A DNA stretch of 40,401 nucleotides. It comes from Akkermansiaceae bacterium. Lineage in GTDB: Bacteria; Verrucomicrobiota; Verrucomicrobiia; Verrucomicrobiales; Akkermansiaceae. The DNA lies in NCBI GenBank assembly GCA_903827375.1, contig CAIKHZ010000274.1, forward strand, positions 1-40,401, in the 5' to 3' direction. Numbering within the stretch: the first letter of the stretch is position 1; the number at the start of each line of letters is the position of its first letter. Both the position numbers and the translations under genes were made by a program. The notes under the pieces are model-generated. The model saw nothing but the letters and a program-made list of their open reading frames with translations. It was not told where the DNA came from and did not search any database. Shown one piece after another: positions 23,301 through 30,632 of this stretch.

Positions 23301-25665
23301 CGCCGGAAATCTGGACGAGCGCGGACAAGCCGGCTGCCAAGCCGACACCGGTGGCGGTGGCGAAAGTCGGTGTGCCGGAGATGTTGCCGGTGGCTTGCGA
23401 GACGAGTCGATAGGTTCCGGTGCCCAGCGGGGTGCTGCCGCTGACGTGGACCGTGATCGGGCCATTGACTGTCAGGGTGCCCTGAGTAACCACCAATGCG
23501 GGGTGCGTCGTGTCGCCGCTGAATGAAGCAGGCGTGAAGTTCAAAGTGATGGGACGCAAGCCAAGGTCAACAGAGCCGCCGAGTGCGCCGGTGATCGCTG
23601 CGGCATTGGTGCCAACGGTTGTACCGGTGCCGCTGGCCGCCAGAGATGCGCCGGGGCTGAGGGTATAAGTCGGAATATTGGACACATCGAGGATGGCACC
23701 GGCGGCAAGCGAGATGGCCGAGGCAACAGGAACCTGCGACGGCGTGCCAATGACCTCGAGTTCGCGATATCCGACGTAGCCGTTCTCTTGGCCACCGAAG
23801 CTGAAGCGGATCGCGTAAACATGGCTTCCCAGCACGCCGCCAGAGGCCGTGAGGGCAGCCAAGGCCGAGGCCGTGTTGCCTTCGTAGTTCACCGAGCTGT
23901 TAGGGATGGCGGTAAAGGTGGCAGGAGCCTCAAGGGTCGAGTAGCTGATGCTGGTCATGGAGATATTCTCGCGACCGGAGTCGCCCCAGCCGGCGTAGAT
24001 GTTGATTTTTGAGACATCATAGCCAAGAGCCGCGCCAGCGGGAAGCGTGTAGGTGAGAACCGCAGAGTTGCCAATGGTGTAGCCGTCAGCGAGATAGTTG
24101 GACATGTTGGCCGGCGGGTTGTTGCCATCCGTCAGCACGGTGACCGCTGCCGACCCCTCGGCACCGCCGGCGGTGTTGGTGTTGGCGCTGGGTGAGAGCC
24201 CGGCGAGCAGGTTGCCGCTGGCGGGACTGAATAAAAAGCTGTTAGCCGTGGCATAGGACGCCGTGCCAATTGCCGGTTTGGCAAACTGCAAAGTGCCGCC
24301 GCTGACGACTGTGGCGCCGGCATAGGCGATGTCACCTGTTAGGGCCAGTGTTCCAGGCCCGGTCTTGGTCAGTCCGCCGGGCCCCGAGATTGTGCCGGCG
24401 AGAGTCACCGTTCCAGTGCCTGAGCCACCAAAGGTCATATCGGCATCCAGAACCAAGTTGTTGCCGACCGCGACGGCAGCGGAACTGTTTTGATTGATTT
24501 GCGGCAGCGTGCCGGTGAATTCGAGGTTATTGCCTAACAGCGCGAGGGTGGGACCACCGAAGTTGAGCTTATTGAGCAGAAACCCGCTGCCGAGGTCGTT
24601 GGATGCGGTGTAGGTTCCGGCTGTGTTGAAATTGAGCGTGTAGTCTGCCTCGCCGGCAGGGAGCATGTACGTCAAACCATCGTTCCAGTTGGCTGCGGCG
24701 CTCCAAGCGGATGAAGCCGAATTGATCCAGGAAAATGTGTTAGCGGGCGTGCCATATTGATATCTCACGATGACCACGCCCGAGCCGCCGGAACCGCCAA
24801 AACCGCTAGGACTGCCGCCCGAGCCGCCGCCGCCGCCGCCACCGGTATTGGCAGCCCCATTGTTGACCGTGCCATACGCGCCGTTGCCGCCGCCGCCGAG
24901 TCCACCACTGCCAGTCAATCCATTGACGGTCTTGCCGCCACCCCCACCACCGGAGTAATAGGTCACTATGCCGGAAATGGAATACGGCAAACCGACGCCG
25001 CCGTTGGCTCCCCGCTGGCTGGTTGCGTTCGACCCCACGCCGCCCGCGCCGCCTCCACCGCCGCCCGCGGAATTGGCTCCAAGGTCACTGCTGCTGCCAC
25101 CATGGTTGCCTTGGCCGGATGTCGCTGCCCCGGCAGTTGACTGCGGAGCGCCGCCCCCCCCACCACCGCCGCCAGACCCACCCGCACCGGCTGCACCGCC
25201 GCCATCCCGCGATGCACCGCCCCCGCCGCCGACCGCCGTCAAGCTGCCAAAAATAGAACTGGCACCGGCCGTGCCCGCCACGGCACCACTGGTTGATCCC
25301 GTGCCGCCGCCGCCAATGGTGACCGCTTGGGTACCGCCGGATACGTCAAAAGCGCTGCTGTGAAGTAAGCCGCCGGCACCGCCCCCCCCACCGCCATTGT
25401 GGCCGCCGCCGCCGCCGCCGCCGACCACCAGCACCTCGACGGTGGTGACTCCCGACGGCGGGGTCCAAATGCCGCTACCACCCGTGAAAGTGACAATCTC
25501 ATCCCCGCCCTGGTGGCTGGTGGTGGATAGCAATTGCGCCGAAGCGCTTGGTGCCGCCGCTAACAGGCCAAGCGCCGACATCAGTGCCGCGCTGTGCCCT
25601 AACGGGGTGAAGATCCATCTATCTAACGGATCGAGAATCATGAACTTTCGCTGGATTATTTTCAT
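20392..25665 (-). CDS. Very large glycine-rich surface protein with autotransporter-associated repeats
   Basis: About 1757 residues. An N-terminal signal peptide ends at SASAQ. A glycine-rich domain with G-runs up to eight follows, then three PATR-type beta-strand repeats (such as GPGTLALTGDIAYAGAT, GPGTAILTSANSYSGQT, GAGTLTLSGANIYTGAT). Between the first and second are an Ig-like domain (VTLKDGDTTLGTYPL) and a YDG-like domain (KIIDGTTGGTTLSGTL). The end has a DDFNNDGVSNGVAYFMG module common in verrucomicrobial surface proteins. There is no C-terminal beta-barrel, so it is not a classical autotransporter; export and anchoring are unknown. I chose ATG 25665 for its basic N-region. ATG 25641 is possible, and the frame opens at 25710. 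Confidence 0.8.
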   Translation of the reverse strand: MKIIQRKFMILDPLDRWIFTPLGHSAALMSALGLLAAAPSASAQLLSTTSHQGGDEIVTFTGGSGIWTPPSGVTTVEVLVVGGGGGGGHNGGGGGGAGGLLHSSAFDVSGGTQAVTIGGGGTGSTSGAVAGTAGASSIFGSLTAVGGGGGASRDGGGAAGAGGSGGGGGGGGAPQSTAGAATSGQGNHGGSSSDLGANSAGGGGGGAGGVGSNATSQRGANGGVGLPYSISGIVTYYSGGGGGGKTVNGLTGSGGLGGGGNGAYGTVNNGAANTGGGGGGGSGGSPSGFGGSGGSGVVIVRYQYGTPANTFSWINSASSAWSAAANWNDGLTYMLPAGEADYTLNFNTAGTYTASNDLGSGFLLNKLNFGGPTLALLGNNLEFTGTLPQINQNSSAAVAVGNNLVLDADMTFGGSGTGTVTLAGTISGPGGLTKTGPGTLALTGDIAYAGATVVSGGTLQFAKPAIGTASYATANSFLFSPASGNLLAGLSPSANTNTAGGAEGSAAVTVLTDGNNPPANMSNYLADGYTIGNSAVLTYTLPAGAALGYDVSKINIYAGWGDSGRENISMTSISYSTLEAPATFTAIPNSSVNYEGNTASALAALTASGGVLGSHVYAIRFSFGGQENGYVGYRELEVIGTPSQVPVASAISLAAGAILDVSNIPTYTLSPGASLAASGTGTTVGTNAAAITGALGGSVDLGLRPITLNFTPASFSGDTTHPALVVTQGTLTVNGPITVHVSGSTPLGTGTYRLVSQATGNISGTPTFATATGVGLAAGLSALVQISGGRVNLVVASNIVTPTITVTRHDGTTDSTTYGDSVSFDVAVTPNTTPPTGLVTLKDGDTTLGTYPLVSGDAGICTITPSVTALTAGTHANIIALYAGDSNFSSGVSAALSSQIVAPKVLTIANASATNKIIDGTTGGTTLSGTLSGVISGDTVSVTLSAVFAGATVGVQSVISTSTLGGASQANYTLAQPTTVTAEILAAGTWTGNGNGRWAQNGDTSNWLGGLIAGNWQSATFDGNTVNGNVALDWYKGTNWLNLNSGLTTDIVFSNGLTDCLIQNSDGGINIATDSKDLTMNNGQYPLFAGVTWNIGAGRTLNVNSNINNIGGITMNGPGTAILTSANSYSGQTFINSGTILAKNGKALGIGGFNGNTMTHLRDGATLALQGGISMDEHMHIAGAGVGGLGAIRSISGNNAMTTNFAVDSDSIIGVDADSLTISSAIYHDVGSYGITKVGAGTLTLSGANIYTGATTISAGTLALAPGINYFKITGDGDSGISTDNTYTHAINPDGGSVAVNGVPFAGAGAGPLAAGSLATETYGAVTIENSIGGSNFGGVPIGTNLGGWNDVTGSLLDLFSHFNYGTQPARTVVLTGLAPETWYDVRLYEKQWDTSNGRSFSVSYDVGNDGSVEYTSPSIDQNHPEGNATLSALGITQQNAWVQSYIYKTGPGQTSISLTINNSGAGSYHFYGISNQWVPPANLPANQAPNLSPSSAIAIAAGATFDVSGHLNYTLGSASSLTASGTGTTPGTDAALIQGNSAGTVSLGAQPVSLVWSGASAGTDSTHPALLVSQSTLALNGNVITVVVPGTALGTGVYTLAASSSAISGTANPTPIFAGNGVASGLTGVISITGNDVILTVTSSGGGGYASWAHNYAGDGTPSDDFNNDGVSNGVAYFMGATGMATNPGIIAGKVTWPYQNAVTSFEVQVSDDLSSWAAANPSDVATTPPPGGQVSFTLPSGPGITRKFCRLMVVP

Positions 25666-25691
25666 TTGGATGATTGTTGGGATCGGATACG

Positions 25692-25787
25692 GGTTATGGG
25701 CATCCTGCATGGATCAACGCAGGATGAATGTTGGGTTCGAGCACAGGTTATGGTCTTCCTGCTAGAATAAACGCAGGATTATGGATG
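25692..25787. promoter_or_regulatory. Two 54-bp-spaced inverted-repeat sites upstream of the adhesin
   Basis: GGTTATGG followed by a TCCTGC...GCAGGAT inverted repeat occurs at 25692-25725 and again at 25746-25779. Every element is shifted by exactly 54 bases. The first copy is a perfect 7-bp dyad (ATCCTGC/GCAGGAT, spacer 10). The copies lie 27 and 81 bases upstream of ATG 25665, where a regulator of the adhesin could bind. A duplicated hairpin element is the alternative. Confidence 0.5.
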
Positions 25788-26019
25788 GTTGCCCGGTGGG
25801 TTATCGGTTGGGCGACCAAGTTTTTCACAGAAACTTTGCTGAAAGATTCTGCGTGGGATCGAGTCTGCGCCATCTGAAAAAATATGCAATTTTTTTTTGC
25901 AAGATCTTTGGTCTTGTTGCGGCGCTGTGCGAAGTCGGCCTTGTAGCGTCGCTCTGTGAGCGTCGCTGTGCGAAGGCCCTCATTGGCAGCGGCGGTCACA
26001 GACACTCCGCTGCGATTGC

Positions 26020-26220
26020 CCTCAGGGATCAAGAATCTGCTCATTTGCCATTCATCCCATTTTTCTTTTGCGCCTTTGCGCGAGGCAATCTTTATACCCC
26101 GGCACCTTTCACAACGGCTGCATCACTGCCAATCCATTCATCCTATTTAAGTGTTTTCTCGCGCAAAGGAGCAAAGGCGCAAAGTTTTTCAGAATCAAGA
26201 AATCCCGATTCATCTGGCAA
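26020..26220. repeat. Pair of dispersed intergenic repeats in inverted orientation
   Basis: Copy A (26020-26083) reads CCTCAGGGATCAAGAAT, then TTTGCCATTCATCCCAT, and ends TTTGCGCCTTTGCGCGAG. Copy B (26157-26220) is a similar unit on the other strand, ending CTTTGCTCCTTTGCGCGAG. A third copy lies at 32682-32749. The family occupies gaps only and has no reading frame. The rest of 25790-26319 shows nothing else I can name, apart from a run of nine T residues near 25893. Confidence 0.55.
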
Positions 26221-26319
26221 AACGGTATATCGGTGATTGCCAGAGCCCTCAGGTGTTGAACAAACGGGCTTGCGCGAAAGGAAAATGGGCTGACACTGCG
26301 GTGCCCCGTCAATACCATC

Positions 26320-26652
26320 ATGGATCCCTTACTCCTCAAAACTCTCCATCTACTCGGCGTATTCACTTTGTTTAGCTCGCTGGGTGCCATTCTCCTTGGC
26401 AGCACAGGTAAAAAAGGCGCGTCGATGCTCCACGGCATCGCGCTGCTGCTGATTGTCGCAATCGGCTTTGCAATGCTCAAAAAGCCGCCGATGGGCCAAT
26501 TTTGGTGGATGATCAAGCTCGTGATGTGGCTATTCCTTGGGGCCGCCCCGGTGTTGGCCAAGCGCAAGGTATTGCCCGCCCCGGTGGTCATGATCCTCTG
26601 TCTGGCCGCTGCGGCAGTGGCGGCTTGGCTCGGCCTGCGCAAGCCATTTTAG
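26320..26652 (+). CDS. Small multi-span membrane protein of unknown function
   Basis: The product has 110 residues with four hydrophobic stretches (about 8-27, 38-52, 61-79 and 87-104) joined by short lysine-containing loops, which suggests a small inner-membrane protein. No family motif is recognisable. ATG 26320 is the first start in the frame, and the preceding 100 bases carry only the dispersed repeat flank. It is followed by the methyltransferase gene after about 65 bases containing GGGAACCCGGGCTCCC, a short dyad. Confidence 0.65.
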   Translation: MDPLLLKTLHLLGVFTLFSSLGAILLGSTGKKGASMLHGIALLLIVAIGFAMLKKPPMGQFWWMIKLVMWLFLGAAPVLAKRKVLPAPVVMILCLAAAAVAAWLGLRKPF

Positions 26653-26718
26653 GGAACCCGGGCTCCCCTGACGGGAATCGGTGGTTCACAAATTTGCTTG
26701 GGGAGGTATGTTGCAGGC

Positions 26719-27723
26719 GTGAGCGCCGCCCTTGAAACCCTGATGCTCGCCTTCGCCGGCGAGAACCCGCTGGCAGTGCCTCCTAGAGCCATGTTTCTGG
26801 GGGCTCAAGCCCATCCGGCACTCGCCGCTTGGCCGGATGTTTGCGGCTGGCAGCCTCTCAAGCCGCTGGCCGCAACTTGGGAGCGCGCCGGCTTGGAGCG
26901 GGTGGACCGGCCGACCGGGCGTTACCCGCTGGTGTTGGTGCTGCCTGGCAAATCTCGCGATGAGACGTTGGCGTGGTTCGGGATGGCACGGGATTTGTTG
27001 GAACCGGGAGGCCGCCTGCTCGCCGCCATGCCTAACACCGCTGGCGCAGCCCGCTTTGAAAAATCTCTCGGCAACGCCTGTGGCCAAATTGCCTCGCTGC
27101 AAAAACACAAGTGCCGGGCGTTTCATGCCATCGAAAATGGCGGATGGCGTGAAGACGAGTTCGCCGGGTGGCTGGCGCTGGGCCGCCCACGCGTCATTCC
27201 TGATACCCACTTCACGGTCCAGCCCGGGATTTTTAGCGTTGATCACATCGATCCGGGGTCGGCATGGCTCGCCGCCCACCTGCCGGAAAACTTGCGGGGC
27301 AACGTCGCGGATCTGGGCGCGGGCTGGGGGTTTCTATCCGATGCTGTGCTGCGGCGCTGCCCGAAGGTGGGTCGAATCGACTTGTTTGAAGCGGATGCCC
27401 GGGCACTCGACTGCTCCCGCACCAACCTCGCCGGCCACCCTCAGGAACTCCACTTCCACTGGCACGATGTGTGCGCCGGGGTGCCGGGCAACTACGACGC
27501 CATCGTGATGAATCCGCCATTCCACACCGGCCAGGCCACCGACGTGGATCTGGGCCGGGCGTTCCTCAAAACCGCCGCCGCCGCACTCAAACCCGGCGGA
27601 AAATTATTGCTGGTGGCAAACCGCCAACTCGCCTATGAAGCCGCGTTGGAGGCCAGCGGTCTGGTCTGGCACAACGCCGGCACCAACCCAACCTACAAAT
27701 TGCTATTTGCGCAACGTCGCTAG
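26719..27723 (+). CDS. rsmC: RsmC-like ribosomal RNA (guanine-N2) methyltransferase
   Basis: The 334-residue protein has the two-domain shape of RsmC/RlmG: a degenerate N-terminal half and a C-terminal SAM-binding domain. The C-terminal half has VADLGAGWGFLSD (motif I), an acidic residue in IDLFEADARAL, the catalytic-site motif MNPPFHTG, and LKPGGKLLLVANR. It would methylate a guanine in 16S rRNA, G1207 by E. coli analogy. GTG 26719 is the most plausible start, with GGAGG at 26702-26706 somewhat far upstream. The reading frame opens at TTG 26698. The pseudouridine synthase gene follows after 17 bases, so the two rRNA-modification genes are probably co-transcribed. Confidence 0.82.
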   Translation: MSAALETLMLAFAGENPLAVPPRAMFLGAQAHPALAAWPDVCGWQPLKPLAATWERAGLERVDRPTGRYPLVLVLPGKSRDETLAWFGMARDLLEPGGRLLAAMPNTAGAARFEKSLGNACGQIASLQKHKCRAFHAIENGGWREDEFAGWLALGRPRVIPDTHFTVQPGIFSVDHIDPGSAWLAAHLPENLRGNVADLGAGWGFLSDAVLRRCPKVGRIDLFEADARALDCSRTNLAGHPQELHFHWHDVCAGVPGNYDAIVMNPPFHTGQATDVDLGRAFLKTAAAALKPGGKLLLVANRQLAYEAALEASGLVWHNAGTNPTYKLLFAQRR

Positions 27724-27740
27724 GGGATTCCATTCAATCC

Positions 27741-28481
27741 ATGAAACTCGTCAAACTTCTCGCCAACCTCGGCTACGGATCCCGCAAGGAAGTCCAACGC
27801 CTGATCCGCGCCGGTGCCATCACCGACGACCAAGGAAATGTCTTGGACGAAGGCGATTTTCCGCCGCATGCCACCATCCGCTTCCGCGGCGATCCCCTCG
27901 ATCCGCCCTTTCCCCTGCTCTTGATGCTGCACAAGCCCGACGGCTATACCTGCAGCGCCGATGATCCCGGCGCCACCATCTTTGACCTGCTTCCGCCCCG
28001 CTTTGCCTTGCGCAACCCACTGCTCAGCCCGGTGGGAAGACTCGACAAAGACACCACTGGGCTCCTTCTCCTAACCGATGACGGGCAGTTGTTGCACAAA
28101 ATCATCCATCCGAAGTCCGCCTGCCTCAAGGTCTATCGGGCGGACTTGGACCGGCCACTCGACGGCCACGAAGCCGGATGGTTCGCATCCGGCGAAATGC
28201 TGCTCAAAAGTGAAAGCAAACCCTTGCTGCCGGCCCGCTTGGAGGCGAAAGGCCCCAAACAAGCCCTCGTCACCTTGCACGAGGGCCGCTACCATCAGGT
28301 GCGTCGCATGTTCGCCGCAGCCGGTAACCACGTGCTCGCCCTCAAACGCATCGCCATCGGCGGCCTGCGCCTGCCCGACGATCTAGCTGAGGGCGAGTGG
28401 CGCAGCCTGACCGCCGACGAGCGGGCTGGGATCTTTTCAGGCAGCACCGCAGCCACTCGTCCCCTAGTGCCTGAAGAATAG
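27741..28481 (+). CDS. rsuA: RsuA-like ribosomal pseudouridine synthase
   Basis: The product has 246 residues. An N-terminal S4-type RNA-binding segment (MKLVKLLANLGYGSRKEVQR) is followed by the RsuA/RluB/E/F catalytic core with GRLDKDTTGLLLLT, whose Asp102 attacks the uridine. The end of the core reads EGRYHQVRRMFAAAGN. By analogy it makes pseudouridine 516 in 16S rRNA, but RluE/RluF-type targets cannot be excluded. Its last 18 bases overlap the 3' end of the transporter gene on the opposite strand, leaving no room for separate terminators. Confidence 0.88.
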   Translation: MKLVKLLANLGYGSRKEVQRLIRAGAITDDQGNVLDEGDFPPHATIRFRGDPLDPPFPLLLMLHKPDGYTCSADDPGATIFDLLPPRFALRNPLLSPVGRLDKDTTGLLLLTDDGQLLHKIIHPKSACLKVYRADLDRPLDGHEAGWFASGEMLLKSESKPLLPARLEAKGPKQALVTLHEGRYHQVRRMFAAAGNHVLALKRIAIGGLRLPDDLAEGEWRSLTADERAGIFSGSTAATRPLVPEE

Positions 28482-29768
28482 CAGTGCCACGAGGGCAAAG
28501 ATCGGAATCAAGATGGGCAATGAAAATCGCAACACATAAGAAAAGAAATTCGGCGTGTGGACTTTGGAGTGCTCGGCAATCGCCTTGACCATAAGATTGG
28601 GGCCATTGCCAATATATGTTAAGCCACCAAAGAAGACCGCCCCGGTGGAAATGGCCACCATATATCTCCCGTGTTCCGCCAAAAACCGCGCAACCTGTGC
28701 CGGATGGTCCAGTTGCAACCCGAAGCGACCAAACGCGGCGGCAGCAAACGTCAGATATGTCGGCGCATTGTCGAGCACGCCCGATAGCATCCCGGTGAGC
28801 CAGAAATACGTCAACTCGGTATCGATGCCAAGGCTGCGGGAGTGCAATTGCAGATAGTCGAGGACGGGCACCATCGTGGCAAAAATCCCAATGAACAGCC
28901 AGGCAACCTCCTTGATCGGAGCAAAAGTAAAGTCGTTGGCATGGTGCACAGCGGTCGGGGTGAATCGATAGGAGGCCAGTGCCGCGAGGCCCATCAGCGT
29001 CTCGCGCCACCCGGACGGCAGCAGCACCGCGCCGAGAATGATGGCCAAGTAGCCCAGATTGCTCAAGCCGGAGAACTTCCACGCCTCCGGTTCTGCGGTT
29101 TGCTGATCTCTAACCTCGAGCGGTGCCTGGAGGAAATTCCGCCGGTCCAGGATATAAAAAACCGCCAGTAGCAGGCCCAAAGTCACTGCCCACGGCTGCC
29201 AGCAATGCTGAAGCACCCACCAAAACGGGACCCCTTTGAGATATCCCAAAAAGAGGGGTGGGTCACCCACTGGCGTCAAGCAACCGCCGACGTTACTGAC
29301 AATATAGATAAAGAACACAGTATGCAGCGAAGTGTACCGGTACTTATTCATCCGGATCCACGGCCGCACCATCAACATGGAGGCACCTGTGGTACCCAGC
29401 ACATTTGCCAGGATGGCGCTGCACAGCAGATAAGCGCAGTTCATCCATGGCTTCGCCTCACCACCCTTGACCCGGATATGAATCCCACTGGTCACCACAA
29501 ACAGCGAGGCCACCAACGCCATGAAGCTGACGTACTCGCCAGCCACCGCCAGCATGCGAAGAGGTTCCCGAAGCACGCAGAGATAATAGACCACGCTGAT
29601 AGAGCCAAGCCCCAATGCAATGTGATGATTATAGCGGTCCCAGTGATGCTTGAAAACAACCGGCAGCAGGGCGATGGCCAGCAGCATCGCGCAAAACGGC
29701 AACACCATCGCCGGATGGGGATCCGGTATCATCTCGGCCAATAGCAGACATGATGGTACTTGACTCAT
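28464..29768 (-). CDS. Ion-transporter superfamily antiporter, NhaD/CitMHS-like
   Basis: The 434-residue inner-membrane protein has about twelve hydrophobic segments. NVGGCLTPVGDPPLFLGYL and GLTYIGNGPNLMVKAIAEH are the two inverted-repeat hairpin-type motifs of the ion-transporter (IT) superfamily. The GDPP and NGPN signatures fit the NhaD sodium:proton antiporter branch more than citrate transport. The frame opens at TTG 29777, but ATG 29768 is the normal start. It lies 38 bases downstream of the small membrane protein of the amtB-glnK group, though a terminator after glnK suggests partial uncoupling. The substrate is not certain. Confidence 0.8.
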   Translation of the reverse strand: MSQVPSCLLLAEMIPDPHPAMVLPFCAMLLAIALLPVVFKHHWDRYNHHIALGLGSISVVYYLCVLREPLRMLAVAGEYVSFMALVASLFVVTSGIHIRVKGGEAKPWMNCAYLLCSAILANVLGTTGASMLMVRPWIRMNKYRYTSLHTVFFIYIVSNVGGCLTPVGDPPLFLGYLKGVPFWWVLQHCWQPWAVTLGLLLAVFYILDRRNFLQAPLEVRDQQTAEPEAWKFSGLSNLGYLAIILGAVLLPSGWRETLMGLAALASYRFTPTAVHHANDFTFAPIKEVAWLFIGIFATMVPVLDYLQLHSRSLGIDTELTYFWLTGMLSGVLDNAPTYLTFAAAAFGRFGLQLDHPAQVARFLAEHGRYMVAISTGAVFFGGLTYIGNGPNLMVKAIAEHSKVHTPNFFSYVLRFSLPILIPIFALVALLFFRH

Positions 29769-29806
29769 TGACCACAAATTCTGGTCTTCAACGAGACTCC
29801 AGTCGG

Positions 29807-30148
29807 CTAGAGGCTCATGAACGCCACACAGGAGCCGAGCAGGCCGATTGCGGCCGCGCCGCCTATCATGTGCCCCGGGGCGAGTAACTCGCGCTCACCC
29901 TTCATATAGCCGCGCCAGTAAATGCCCATGGCACGTCCGGCTAACAGCATGGTGACAAGAAATGGCATGATGAAGACCAATGGCCCCGGCTGTTTGGTGG
30001 CAATGCCATAAGCACTTATAAGAAAGGCCGCACTTGCAAAGGCTGCATTGAGAATCAGAGGCTTGCTGCTGGTAAGGCGCCATGCGCACAGGCCCAGGAG
30101 AAGCGTTAGGAAAGATATGCCGGAAAGGACAATGACGGCGGTATTCAT
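29807..30148 (-). CDS. Small four-span membrane protein of unknown function
   Basis: The 113-residue protein consists almost entirely of four hydrophobic helices (about 4-24, 32-48, 55-72 and 91-111). A basic loop, RAMGIYWRGYMKGERE, sits between the third and fourth. I do not recognise the family. It lies between glnK (start-side gap 73 bases, with a hairpin terminator) and the transporter gene (38 bases). It could serve either neighbour. Confidence 0.65.
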   Translation of the reverse strand: MNTAVIVLSGISFLTLLLGLCAWRLTSSKPLILNAAFASAAFLISAYGIATKQPGPLVFIMPFLVTMLLAGRAMGIYWRGYMKGERELLAPGHMIGGAAAIGLLGSCVAFMSL

Positions 30149-30164
30149 GTATTATATTTGTGAG

Positions 30165-30195
30165 AAAAGGCGGCGGGGCACACGGCCCCGCCGCC
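30165..30195 (-). terminator. Terminator downstream of glnK
   Basis: An 11-bp GC-only stem, GGCGGCGGGGC (30169-30179) with GCCCCGCCGCC (30185-30195), has a five-base loop. On the minus strand it is followed by TTTTC. It lies 27 bases past the glnK stop and just before the start of the small membrane protein gene, so it would cut most amtB-glnK transcripts. Confidence 0.7.
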
Positions 30196-30221
30196 GGTTT
30201 ATGGTTGGTTGATTGACGATT

Positions 30222-30578
<357 letters not shown>

Positions 30579-30591
30579 TTAGTTTGATTGT

Positions 30592-30619
30592 CCGGCTCCG
30601 GATTGCATGACGGAGCCGG
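30592..30619 (-). promoter_or_regulatory. Hairpin between amtB and glnK
   Basis: CCGGCTCCG and CGGAGCCGG pair around a 10-base loop. On the minus strand it is followed by ACAATC, not a T-tract, so termination is unlikely. It may set the amtB:glnK mRNA ratio by processing or protection. Confidence 0.45.
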
Positions 30620-30632
30620 CTTTGATGGGGTG

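Noticed and set aside
24757-25140. Proline/alanine-rich frames on the plus strand opposite the adhesin
   Set aside because: They are the antisense shadow of the glycine-rich domain (GGC/GGT codons) and have no independent evidence.
25733-25746. GGTTCGAGC as a tRNA T-arm
   Set aside because: No acceptor stem, D-arm or anticodon arm could be drawn around it.
30592-30619. Hairpin between amtB and glnK as an intrinsic terminator
   Set aside because: No T-tract follows on the minus strand, and glnK needs read-through from the amtB promoter.
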